Source: Pisaster brevispinus
Taxonomy: Eukaryota > Echinodermata > Asteroidea > Forcipulatida > Asteriidae
Direction of reading: 5' to 3'
Length of the DNA: 64,000 nucleotides
Assembly: GCA_023634235.1 (NCBI GenBank)
Contig: JAMKCF010000129.1
Coordinates: forward strand, 124,001-188,000
Shown here: positions 1-9,825 of the stretch, one piece after another
How positions within the stretch are numbered: the stretch's first letter is position 1
Layout of the letters: each line of letters starts with the position of its first letter
Notes under the pieces: model-generated
What the model saw: only the letters and a program-made list of their open reading frames with translations
Told to the model about the DNA's origin: nothing
The model's database searches: none
Program-made: the position numbers and the translations under genes

Positions 1-45
1 CGATCTAGGAGGGCTAGAGAGATGATTTTTTACCTGACTCTGCCT
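1..45 (+). repeat. Unit head, reference copy (type A)
   Basis: This is the first part of the unit, from CGATCTAGG to the CTGCC that begins the body. Type A heads, as here, read GAGAGATG, then a T run and ACCTGAC. Type B heads, for example at 446, read GAGGGATG, then TTTTTTGGCCTGAC. Type A normally follows an S linker and type B normally follows an L linker. Intermediate heads (GAGAGATG with GGCCTGAC) occur at 14602, 16800, 23463, 25630 and 35905. The opposite mixture (GAGGGATG with TTACC) occurs at 32060 and 34190. These mixtures look like recombination or conversion inside the head. Confidence 0.9.
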
Positions 46-250
46 TAGGTATCCCTGCATCCGAAAATTAGACTTTTACGGCCGTTGCGGGCAGGCTTCA
101 CACCGGAAAAGACCAGCAAGCGGGGACACTCCGAAAGCCCCCCAAAACATCAACTTGATTTTGCTGTAAAAAGACACAAATACAAAATGAGGAGGGTCAC
201 ATCACCCCCTAGGGCAATATCAAATCTGCACAATTTTAGTACCACTGTAA

Positions 251-267
251 AGCCCGTTTCAAGGGCT
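251..267 (+). repeat. Inverted repeat AGCCC-7-GGGCT in body
   Basis: AGCCC is followed after seven bases (GTTTCAA) by its reverse complement GGGCT, which could form a five-pair hairpin. It recurs at the same place in nearly every unit. Some copies change the loop (GTTTTAA, GTTTAAA) and leave the stem intact. Others break the stem, for example CAAGTGCT near 10498, 24585 and 25445, and GTTTCTAAGGCT in several early units. The stem is too short to claim a function. Confidence 0.6.
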
Positions 268-317
268 CCCTCTCCCGTGAGTTTGGGGTCGCTGACGATT
301 CTGTAGGCGAGGCGAGC

Positions 318-334
318 GGCCTGGATGTTAGGCC
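318..334 (+). repeat. Inverted repeat GGCCT-7-AGGCC beside linker
   Basis: GGCCT and AGGCC are separated by GGATGTT and sit immediately before the linker, where L and S units diverge. Most copies keep both arms. Stem changes occur at individual units, for example GGCCAGG near 34955 and GGACAGG near 59716. The position next to the junction where unit types switch is notable, but a causal role is not shown. Confidence 0.55.
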
Positions 335-779
335 TACCATTAAGAAAAATTGAAAAAACAAAAACAAAAAAAAACCCAGAAGCAAGGTCGTGCCGGCAGG
401 GGTCATGGCCCAAAATAAAAGTGCGGTGAATTTGGGAATAACTCCCGATCTAGGAGGGCTAGAGGGATGATTTTTTGGCCTGACTCTGCCTTAGGTATCC
501 CTGCATCCGAAAATTAGACTTTTACGGCCGTTGCGGGCAGGCTTCACACCGGAAAAAACCAGCAAGCGGGGACACTCCGAAAGCCCCGCAAAACATCAAC
601 GTGATTTTGCTGTAAAAAGACACAAATACAAAATAAGGAGGGTCACATCACCCCCAGGGCAATATCGAATCTGCACAATTTTAGTACCACTGTAAAGCCC
701 GTTTTAAGGGCTCCCTCTCCTGTGAGTTTGGGGTCGCTGACGATTCTGTAGGCAAGGCGAGCGGCCTGGATGTTAGGCC

Positions 780-893
780 TACCCCTAAGAAAAATTGAAA
801 AAACAAAAAAAACAAAAACAAACCCAGAAGCAAGGTCGTGCCGGCAGGGGTCATGGCCCAAAATAAAAGTGCGGTGAATTTGGGAATAACTCC
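780..893 (+). repeat. L linker, reference copy
   Basis: The long linker starts TACCCCTAAGAAAAATTG and continues with an A-rich tract, here interrupted by C. It then reads CCCAGAAGCAAGG, TGCCGGCAGGGGTCATGG and CCCAAAATAAAAGTGCGGTG, and ends AATTTGGGAATAACTCC. Relative to the S linker it has a longer A tract and an extra 20 b between two CAG triplets. The eight-base palindrome TGCCGGCA at 839-846 lies partly in that extra segment. Length differences among L units come almost entirely from the A tract. Confidence 0.95.
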
Positions 894-1236
894 CGATCTA
901 GGAGGGCTAGAGGGATGATTTTTTGGCCTGACTCTGCCTTAGGTATCCCTGCATCCGAAAATTAGACCCTTTACGGCCGTTGCGGGCAGGCTTCACACCG
1001 GAAAAGACCAGCAAGCGGGGACACTCCGAAAGCCCCCCAAAACATCAACTTGATTTTGCTGTAAAAAGACACAAATACAAAATAAGGAGGGTCACATCAC
1101 CCCCAGGGCAATATCGAATCTGCACAATTTTAGTACCTCTGTAAAGCCCGTTTCAAGGGCTCCCTCTCCCGTGAGTTTGGGGTCGCTGACGATTCTGTAG
1201 GCGAGGCGAGCGGCCTGGATGTTAGGCCCATCCCTT
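894..1236 (+). repeat. Truncated unit lacking most of its linker
   Basis: The body is complete (CCCCCC, CAACTTG, and the variant AGACCCTTTACGG). After TTAGGCCCATCCCTT at 1224-1236 or so, the sequence jumps directly into CTAGGAGGG of the next head. Compared with a normal S linker, about 75 b are missing, including the A-rich tract, GGCCC and the CGAT of the next unit. The homologous unit at 3841 has a full L linker, so the deletion is private to this copy. Confidence 0.85.
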
Positions 1237-2010
1237 CTAGGAGGGCTAGAGGGATGATTTTTTGGCCTGACTCTGCCTTAGGTATCCCTGCATCCGAAAA
1301 TTAGACTTTTACGGCCGTTGCGGGCAGGCTTCACACCGGAAAAGACCAGCAAGCGGGGACACTCCGAAAGCCCCGCAAAACATCAACGTGATTTTGCTGT
1401 AAAAAGACACAAATACAAAATAAGGAGGGTCACATCACCCCCAGGGCAATATCGAATCTGCACAATTTTAGTACCACTGTAAAGCCCGTTTCAAGGGCTC
1501 CCTCTCCCGTGAGTTTGGGGTCGCTGACGATTCTGTAGGCGAGGCGAGCGGCCTGGATGTTAGGCCTACCCCTAAGAAAAATTGAAAAAAAAAAAAAAAA
1601 AAAAACCCAGAAGCAAGGTCGTGCCAGCAGGGGTCATGGCCCAAAATAAAAGTGCGGTGAATTTGGGAATAACTCCCGATCTAGGAGGGCTAGAGGGATG
1701 ATTTTTTGGCCTGACTCTGCCTTAGGTATCCCTGCATCCGAAAATTAGATTTTTACGGCCGTTGCGGGCAGGCTTCACACCGGAAAAGACCAGCAAGCGG
1801 GGACACTCCGAAAGCCCCGCAAAACATCAACGTGATTTTGCTGTAAAAAGACACAAATACAAAATAAGGAGGGTCACATCACCCCCAGGGCAATATCGAA
1901 TCTGCACAATTTTAGTACCACTGTAAAACCCGTTTCAAGGGCTCCCTCTCCCGTGAGTTTGGGGTCGCTGACGATTCTGTAGGCGAGGCGAGCGGCCTGG
2001 ATGTTAGGCC

Positions 2011-2089
2011 CACCCCTTAGAGAAATAGGAAAACAAAAACCAGGGGTAATGGCCCAAAATAAAAGTGCGTTGATTTTGGGAATAAGTCC
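2011..2089 (+). repeat. S linker, reference copy
   Basis: The short linker is 79 b. It begins CACCCCTTAGAGAAATAGG, then AAAACAAAAACCAGGGGTAATGG, here quoted in two joined parts (AAAACAAAAACC and AGGGGTAATGG), then CCCAAAATAAAAGTGCG, and ends GATTTTGGGAATAAGTCC. It is clearly homologous to the L linker but lacks the 20-b insert and the long A run. This copy has GCGTTGATTTTGG where most have GCGGTGATTTTGG, and the next head is altered (CTACGTGGGC). Confidence 0.95.
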
Positions 2090-2947
2090 CGATCTACGTG
2101 GGCTAGAGAGATGATTTTTTTACCTGACTCTGCCTTAGGTATCCCTGCATCCGAAAACTAGACTTTTACGGCCGTTGCGGGCAAGCTTCACACCGGAAAA
2201 GACCAGCAAGCGGGGACACTCCGAAAGCCCCCCAAAACACCAACTTGATTTTGCTGTAAAAAGACACAAATACAAAATAAGGAGGGTCACATCACCCCCA
2301 GGGCAATATCGAATCTGCACAATTTTAGTACCACTGTAAAGCCCGTTTTAAGGGCTCCCTCTCCTGTGAGTTTGGGGTCGCTGACGATTCTGTAGGCAAC
2401 GCGAGCGGCCTGGATGTTAGGCCTACCCCTAAGAAAAATTGAAAAAAAAAAAAAAAAAAAAAAAACAGAAGCAAGGTCGTGCCGGCAGGGGTCATGGCCC
2501 AAAATAAAAGTGCGGTGAATTTGGGAATAACTCCCGATCTAGGAGGGCTAGAGGGATGATTTTTTGGCCTGACTCTGCCTTAGGTATCCCTGCATCCGAA
2601 AATTAGACTTTTACGGCCGTTGCGGGCAGGCTTCACACCGGAAAAGACCAGCAAGCGGGGACACTCCGAAAGCCCCGCAAAACATCAACGTGATTTTGCT
2701 GTAAAAAGACACAAATACAAAATAAGGAGGGTCACATCACCCCCAGGGCAATATCGAATCTGCACAATTTTAGTACCACTGTAAAGCCCGTTTCTAAGGC
2801 TCCCTCTCCCGTGAGTTTGGGGTCGCTGACGATTCTGTAGGCGAGGCGAGCGGCCTGGATGTTAGGCCCACCCCTTAGAGAAATAGGAAAACAAAAACCA
2901 GGGGTAATGGCCCAAAATAAAAGTGCGGTGAATTTGGGAATAAGTCC

Positions 2948-3840
2948 CGATCTAGGAGGGCTAGAGAGATGATTTTTTACCTGACTCTGCCTTAGGTATC
3001 CCTGCATCCGAAAATTAGACTTTTACGGCCGTTGCGGGCAGGCTTCACACCGGAAAAGACCAGCAAGCGGGGACACTCCGAAAGCCCCCCAAAACATCAA
3101 CTTGATTTTGCTGTAAAAAGACACAAATACAAAATGAGGAGGGTCACATCACCCCCTAGGGCAATATCAAATCTGCACAATTTTAGTACCACTGTAAAGC
3201 CCGTTTCAAGGGCTCCCTCTCCCGTGAGTTTGGGGTCGCTGACGATTCTGTAGGCGAGGCGAGCGGCCTGGATGTTAGGCCTACCATTAAGAAAAATTGA
3301 AAAAACAAAAACAAAAAAAAACCCAGAAGCAAGGTCGTGCCGGCAGGGGTCATGGCCCAAAATAAAAGTGCGGTGAATTTGGGAATAACTCCCGATCTAG
3401 GAGGGCTAGAGGGATGATTTTTTGGCCTGACTCTGCCTTAGGTATCCCTGCATCCGAAAATTAGACTTTTACGGCCGTTGCGGGCAGGCTTCACACCGGA
3501 AAAAACCAGCAAGCGGGGACACTCCGAAAGCCCCGCAAAACATCAACGTGATTTTGCTGTAAAAAGACACAAATACAAAAAAAGGAGGGTCACATCACCC
3601 CCAGGGCAATATCGAATCTGCACAATTTTAGTACCACTGTAAAGCCCGTTTTAAGGGCTCCCTCTCCTGTGAGTTTGGGGTCGCTGACGATTCTGTAGGC
3701 AAGGCGAGCGGCCTGGATGTTAGGCCTACCCCTAAGAAAAATTGAAAAAACAAAAAAAACAAAAACAAACCCAGAAGCAAGGTCGTGCCGGCAGGGGTCA
3801 TGGCCCAAAATAAAAGTGCGGTGAATTTGGGAATAACTCC
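2948..3840 (+). repeat. Start of the second heptamer copy
   Basis: Units start at 2948 (L, 445 b) and 3393 (L, 448). The first carries all the private marks of the unit at 1. The second matches the unit at 446 except for ACAAAAAAAGGAGG in place of ACAAAATAAGGAGG. Similarity to the first copy continues partly into the unit at 3841, which shares AGACCCTTTACGG with the unit at 894. Confidence 0.9.
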
Positions 3841-6385
3841 CGATCTAGGAGGGCTAGAGGGATGATTTTTTGGCCTGACTCTGCCTTAGGTATCCCTGCA
3901 TCCGAAAATTAGACCCTTTACGGCCGTTGCGGGCAGGCTTCACACCGGAAAAGACCAGCAAGCGGGGACACTCCGAAAGCCCCCCAAAACATCAACTTGA
4001 TTTTGCTGTAAAAAGACACAAATACAAAATAAGGAGGGTCACATCACCCCCAGGGCAATATCAAATCTGCACAATTTTAGTACCACTGTAAAGCCCGTTT
4101 CAAGGGCTCCCTCTCCCGTGAGTTTGGGGTCGCTGACGATTCTGTAGGCGAGGCGAGCGGCCTGGATGTTAGGCCTACCCCTAAGAAAAATTGAAAAAAA
4201 AAAAAAAAAAAAAAAAACAGAAGCAAGGTCGTGCCAGCAGGGGTCATGGCCCAAAATAAAAGTGCGGTGAATTTGGGAATAACTCCTGATCTAGGAGGGC
4301 TAGAGGGATGATTTTTTGGCCTGACTCTGCCTTAGGTATCCCTGCATCCGAAAATTAGACTTTTACGGCCGTTGCGGGCAGGCTTCACACCGGAAAAACC
4401 AGCAAGCGGGGACACTCCGAAAGCCCCGCAAAACATCAACGTGATTTTGCTGTAAAAAGACACAAATACAAAATAAGGAGGGTCACATCACCCCCAGGGC
4501 AATATCGAATCTGCACAATTTTAATACCACTGTAAAGCCCGTTTCTAAGGCTCCCTCTCCCGTGAGTTTGGGGTCGCTGACGATTCTGTAGGCGAGGCGA
4601 GCGGCCTGGATGTTAGGCCTACCCCTTAGAGAAATAGGAAAACAAAAACCAGGGGTAATGGCCCAAAATAAAAGTGCGGTGATTTTGGGAATAAGTCCCG
4701 ATCTAGGAGGGCTAGAGAGATGATTTTTTTACCTGACTCTGCCTTAGGTATCCCTGCATCCGAAAATTAGACTTTTACGGCCGTTGCGGGCAGGCTTCAC
4801 ACCGGAAAAAACCAGCAAGCGGGGACACTCCGAAAGCCCCGCAAAACATCAACGTGATTTTGCTGTAAAAAGACACAAATACAAAATAAGGAGGGTCACA
4901 TCACCCCCAGGGCAATATCGAATCTGCACAATTTTAGTACCACTGTAAAGCCCGTTTCAAGGGCTCCCTCTCCCGTGAGTTTGGGTCCGCTGACGATTCT
5001 GTAGGCGAGGCGAGCGGCCTGGATGTTAGGCCCACCCCTTAGAGAAATAGGAAAACAAAAACCAGGGGTAATGGCCCAAAATAAAAGTGCGGTGATTTTG
5101 GGAATAAGTCCCGATCTAGGAGGGCTAGAGAGATGATTTTTTTACCTGACTCTGCCTTAGGTATCCCTGCATCCGAAAATTAGACTTTTACGGCCGTTGC
5201 GGGCAGGCTTCACACCGAAAAAGACCAGCAAGCGGGGACACTCCGAAAGCCCCCCAAAACACCAACTTGATTTTGCTGTAAAAACACACAAATACAAAAT
5301 AAGGAGGGTCACATCACCCCCAGGGCAATATCGAATCTGCACAATTTTAGTACCACTGTAAAGCCCGTTTTAAGGGCTCCCTCTCCTGTGAGTTTGGGGT
5401 CGCTGACGATTCTGTAGGCAAGGCGAGCGGCCTGGATGTTAGGCCTACCCCTAAGAAAAATTGAAAAAACAAAAAAAACAAAAACAAACCCAGAAGCAAG
5501 GTCGTGCCGGCAGGGGTCATGGCCCAAAATAAAAGTGCGGTGAATTTGGGAATAACTCCTGATCTAGGAGGGCTAGAGGGATGATTTTTTGGCCTGACTC
5601 TGCCTTAGGTATCCCTGCATCCGAAAATTAGACTTTTACGGCCGTTGCGGGCAGGCTTCACACCGGAAAAGACCAGCAAGCGGGGACACTCCGAAAGCCC
5701 CGCAAAACATCAACGTGATTTTGCTGTAAAAAGACACAAATACAAAATAAGGAGGGTCACATCACCCCCAGGGCAATATCGAATCTGCACAATTTTAATA
5801 CCACTGTAAAGCCCGTTTCTAAGGCTCCCTCTCCCGTGAGTTTGGGGTCGCTGACGATTCTGTAGGCGAGGCGAGCGGCCTGGATGTTAGGCCCACCCCT
5901 TAGAGAAATAGGAAAACAAAAACCAGGGGTAATGGCCCAAAATAAAAGTGCGGTGATTTTGGGAATAAGTCCCGATCTAGGAGGGCTAGAAAGATGATTT
6001 TTTTACCTGACTCTGCTTTAGGTATCCCTGCATCCGAAAATTAGACTTTTACGGCCGTTGCGGGCAGGCTTCACACCGGAAAAAACCAGCAAGCGGGGAC
6101 ACTCCGAAAGCCCCGCAAAACATCAACGTGATTTTGCTGTAAAAAGACACAAATACAAAATAAGGAGGGTCACATCACCCCCAGGGCAATATCGAATCTG
6201 CACAATTTTAGTACCACTGTAAAGCCCGTTTCAAGGGCTCCCTCTCCCGTGAGTTTGGGTCCGCTGACGATTCTGTAGGCGAGGCGAGCGGCCTGGATGT
6301 TAGGCCCACCCCTTAGAGAAATAGGAAAACAAAAACCAGGGGTAATGGCCCAAAATAAAAGTGCGGTGATTTTGGGAATAAGTCC
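3841..6385 (+). repeat. LSS hexamer, first copy (2,545 b)
   Basis: Units start at 3841 (L, 446 b), 4287 (S, 412), 4699 (S, 413), 5112 (L, 448), 5560 (S, 413) and 5973 (S, 413). They form two LSS trimers of about 1.27 kb. The L units alternate between an AGACCCTTTACGG form (3841) and an ACCGAAAAAGACC form with AAAACACACAAAT (5112). The first S of each trimer has TTTAATACC and GTTTCTAAGG. The second S has GGGTCCGCTG and, unusually for a unit with a type A head, a type B body. Confidence 0.9.
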
Positions 6386-8929
6386 CGATCTAGGAGGGCT
6401 AGAGAGATGATTTTTTTACCTGACTCTGCCTTAGGTATCCCTGCATCCGAAAATTAGACCCTTTACGGCCGTTGCGGGCAGGCTTCACACCGGAAAAGAC
6501 CAGCAAGCGGGGACACTCCGAAAGCCCCCCAAAACATCAACTTGATTTTGCTGTAAAAAGACACAAATACAAAATAAGGAGGGTCACATCACCCCCAGGG
6601 CAATATCAAATCTGCACAATTTTAGTACCACTGTAAAGCCCGTTTCAAGGGCTCCCTCTCCCGTGAGTTTGGGGTCGCTGACGATTCTGTAGGCGAGGCG
6701 AGCGGCCTGGATGTTAGGCCTACCCCTAAGAAAAATTGAAAAAAAAAAAAAAAAAAAAAAACAGAAGCAAGGTCGTGCCAGCAGGGGTCATGGCCCAAAA
6801 TAAAAGTGCGGTGAATTTGGGAATAACTCCTGATCTAGGAGGGCTAGAGGGATGATTTTTTGGCCTGACTCTGCCTTAGGTATCCCTGCATCCGAAAATT
6901 AGACTTTTACGGCCGTTGCGGGCAGGCTTCACACCGGAAAAACCAGCAAGCGGGGACACTCCGAAAGCCCCGCAAAACATCAACGTGATTTTGCTGTAAA
7001 AAGACACAAATACAAAATAAGGAGGGTCACATCACCCCCAGGGCAATATCGAATCTGCACAATTTTAATACCACTGTAAAGCCCGTTTCTAAGGCTCCCT
7101 CTCCCGTGAGTTTGGGGTCGCTGACGATTCTGTAGGCGAGGCGAGCGGCCTGGATGTTAGGCCCACCCCTTAGAGAAATAGGAAAACAAAAACCAGGGGT
7201 AATGGCCCAAAATAAAAGTGCGGTGATTTTGGGAATAAGTCCCGATCTAGGAGGGCTAGAGAGATGATTTTTTTACCTGACTCTGCCTTAGGTATCCCTT
7301 CATCCGAAAATTAGACTTTTACGGCCGTTGCGGGCAGGCTTCACACCGGAAAAAACCAGCAAGCGGGGACACTCCGAAAGCCCCGCAAAACATCAACGTG
7401 ATTTTGCTGTAAAAAGACACAAATACAAAATAAGGAGGGTCACATCACCCCCAGGGCAATATCGAATCTGCACAATTTTAGTACCACTGTAAAGCCCGTT
7501 TCAAGGGCTCCCTCTCCCGTGAGTTTGGGTCCGCTGACGATTCTGTAGGCGAGGCGAGCGGCCTGGATGTTAGGCCCACCCCTTAGAGAAATAGGAAAAC
7601 AAAAACCAGGGGTAATGGCCCAAAATAAAAGTGCGGTGATTTTGGGAATAAGTCCCGATCTAGGAGGGCTAGAGAGATGATTTTTTTACCTGACTCTGCC
7701 TTAGGTATCCCTGCATCCGAAAATTAGACTTTTACGGCCGTTGCGGGCAGGCTTCACACCGAAAAAGACCAGCAAGCGGGGACACTCCGAAAGCCCCCCA
7801 AAACACCAACTTGATTTTGCTGTAAAAACACACAAATACAAAATAAGGAGGGTCACATCACCCCCAGGGCAATATCGAATCTGCACAATTTTAGTACCAC
7901 TGTAAAGCCCGTTTTAAGGGCTCCCTCTCCTGTGAGTTTGGGGTCGCTGACGATTCTGTAGGCAAGGCGAGCGGCCTGGATGTTAGGCCTACCCCTAAGA
8001 AAAATTGAAAAAACAAAAAAAACAAAAACAAACCCAGAAGCAAGGTCGTGCCGGCAGGGGTCATGGCCCAAAATAAAAGTGCGGTGAATTTGGGAATAAC
8101 TCCTGATCTAGGAGGGCTAGAGGGATGATTTTTTGGCCTGACTCTGCCTTAGGTATCCCTGCATCCGAAAATTAGACTTTTACGGCCGTTGCGGGCAGGC
8201 TTCACACCGGAAAAGACCCGCAAGCGGGGACACTCCGAAAGCCCCGCAAAACATCAACGTGATTTTGCTGTAAAAAGACACAAATACAAAATAAGGAGGG
8301 TCACATCACCCCCAGGGCAATATCGAATCTGCACAATTTTAATACCACTGTAAAGCCCGTTTCTAAGGCTCCCTCTCCCGTGAGTTTGGGGTCGCTGACG
8401 ATTCTGTAGGCGAGGCGAGCGGCCTGGATGTTAGGCCCACCCCTTAGAGAAATAGGAAAACAAAAACCAGGGGTAATGGCCCAAAATAAAAGTGCGGTGA
8501 TTTTGGGAATAAGTCCCGATCTAGGAGGGCTAGAGAGATGATTTTTTTACCTGACTCTGCTTTAGGTATCCCTGCATCCGAAAATTAGACTTTTACGGCC
8601 GTTGCGGGCAGGCTTCACACCGGAAAAAACCAGCAAGCGGGGACACTCCGAAAGCCCCGCAAAACATCAACCTGATTTTGCTGTAAAAAGACACAAATAC
8701 AAAATAAGGAGGGTCACATCACCCCCAGGGCAATATCGAATCTGCACAATTTTAGTACCACTGTAAAGCCCGTTTCAAGGGCTCCCTCTCCCGTGAGTTT
8801 GGGTCCGCTGACGATTCTGTAGGCGAGGCGAGCGGCCTGGATGTTAGGCCCACCCCTTAGAGAAATAGGAAAACAAAAACCAGGGGTAATGGCCCAAAAT
8901 AAAAGTGCGGTGATTTTGGGAATAAGTCC
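6386..8929 (+). repeat. LSS hexamer, second copy (2,544 b)
   Basis: Units start at 6386 (L, 445 b), 6831 (S, 412), 7243 (S, 413), 7656 (L, 448), 8104 (S, 413) and 8517 (S, 413). The order of variant types is the same as in the hexamer before it, so the true higher-order period is about 2.54 kb, not 1.27 kb. Small private changes have since appeared: CCCTTCATCC at 7243, GACCCGCAAGCGG at 8104 and CAACCTG at 8517. Both copies share CTGCTTTAGG in the last unit (5973 and 8517). Confidence 0.9.
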
Positions 8930-9825
8930 CGATCTAGGAGGGCTAGAGAGATGATTTTTTTACCTGACTCTGCCTTAGGTATCCCTGCATCCGAAAATTA
9001 GACTTTTACGGCCGTTGCGGGCAGGCTTCACACCGAAAAAGACCAGCAAGCGGGGACACTCCGAAAGCCCCCCAAAACACCAACTTGATTTTGCTGTAAA
9101 AACACACAAATACAAAATAAGGAGGGTCACATCACCCCCAGGGCAATATCGAATCTGCACAATTTTAGTACCACTGTAAAGCCCGTTTTAAGGGCTCCCT
9201 CTCCTGTGAGTTTGGGGTCGCTGACGATTCTGTAGGCAAGGCGAGCGGCCTGGATGTTAGGCCTACCCCTAAGAAAAATTGAAAAAACAAAAAAAACAAA
9301 AACAAACCCAGAAGCAAGGTCGTGCCGGCAGGGGTCATGGCCCAAAATAAAAGTGCGGTGAATTTGGGAATAACTCCCGATCTAGGAGGGCTAGAGGGAT
9401 GATTTTTTGGCCTGACTCTGCCTTAGGTATCCCTGCATCCGAAAATTAGACCCTTTACGGCCGTTGCGGGCAGGCTTCACACCGGAAAAGACCAGCAAGC
9501 GGGGACACTCCGAAAGCCCCCCAAAACATCAACTTGATTTTGCTGTAAAAAGACACAAATACAAAATAAGGAGGGTCACATCACCCCCAGGGCAATATCA
9601 AATCTGCACAATTTTAGTACCACTGTAAAGCCCGTTTCAAGGGCTCCCTCTCCCGTGAGTTTGGGGTCGCTGACGATTCTGTAGGCGAGGCGAGCGGCCT
9701 GGATGTTAGGCCTACCCCTAAGAAAAATTGAAAAAAAAAAAAAAAAAAAAAAAAAACTGAAGCAAGGTCGTGCCGGTAGGGGTCATGGCCCAAAATAAAA
9801 GTGCGGTGAATTTGGGAATAACTCC
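8930..9825 (+). repeat. Two L units closing the hexamer region
   Basis: Units start at 8930 (L, 448 b) and 9378 (L, 448). The first is the ACCGAAAAAGACC form seen at 5112 and 7656. The second is the AGACCCTTTACGG form seen at 3841 and 6386, but it follows an L linker and has a type B head. Together they look like a third hexamer in which the two S units between the L forms are missing. Confidence 0.8.

Larger units (their letters stand above)
46..334 (+). repeat. Conserved unit body, reference copy
   Basis: The body is about 290 b and nearly constant in length. It ends at the TTAGGCC just before the linker. It contains most of the CpG sites, including a CGGCCG palindrome at 79-84. The diagnostic A/B difference lies in the middle: AAGCCCCCCAAAACATCAACTTG in pieces here (CCCCCC, CAACTTG) versus CCCCGC and CAACGTG in type B. 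This copy also has the private changes AAAATGAGG and CCCCCTAGGGC, shared only with the unit at 2948. No open frame, RNA fold or protein motif in the body looks functional to me. Confidence 0.9.
1..2947 (+). repeat. Heptamer segment, first copy
   Basis: Units start at 1 (L, 445 b), 446 (L, 448), 894 (deleted linker), 1237 (L, 440), 1677 (S, 413), 2090 (L, 445) and 2535 (S, 413). The first unit has private marks (AAAATGAGG, CCCCCTAGGGC, CCTACCATTAAG) that reappear exactly 2,947 b later. The second has an A tract broken as CAAAAAAAACAAAAACAAACCC, a pattern shared with units at 3393, 5112, 7656 and 8930. The unit at 2090 has AAAACTAGAC and GGGCAAGC. Confidence 0.9.

Noticed and set aside
96..112. 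Possible CENP-B box, CTTCACACCGGAAAAGA
   Set aside because: The essential TTCG and CGGG blocks are missing (TTCA and AAAG instead), and other CGGG occurrences in the unit lack TTCG at the required spacing. A centromeric role cannot be argued from this motif.
251..267. Pol III B-box or tRNA T-arm resemblance (GTTTCAAGGGC; also GATTCGAT on the minus strand)
   Set aside because: GTTTCAAGGGC has two mismatches to the B-box, and the hairpin register does not match a T-arm. No A-box lies at a suitable distance on either strand. There is not enough to call the unit tRNA- or SINE-derived.
85..306. Plus-strand open frames of 73-94 codons at 85, 3032, 45112, 57278 and 62031
   Set aside because: They occur only in units with particular small changes (AAAATGAGG or the CCTTAGTATCC deletion) and are closed in the others. 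They have no recognisable domain or upstream signals.
328..334. Telomere-like TTAGG before the linker and in CCTTAGGTATCC
   Set aside because: Each is a single short match, not a run of TTAGGG or TTAGG, and is expected by chance.
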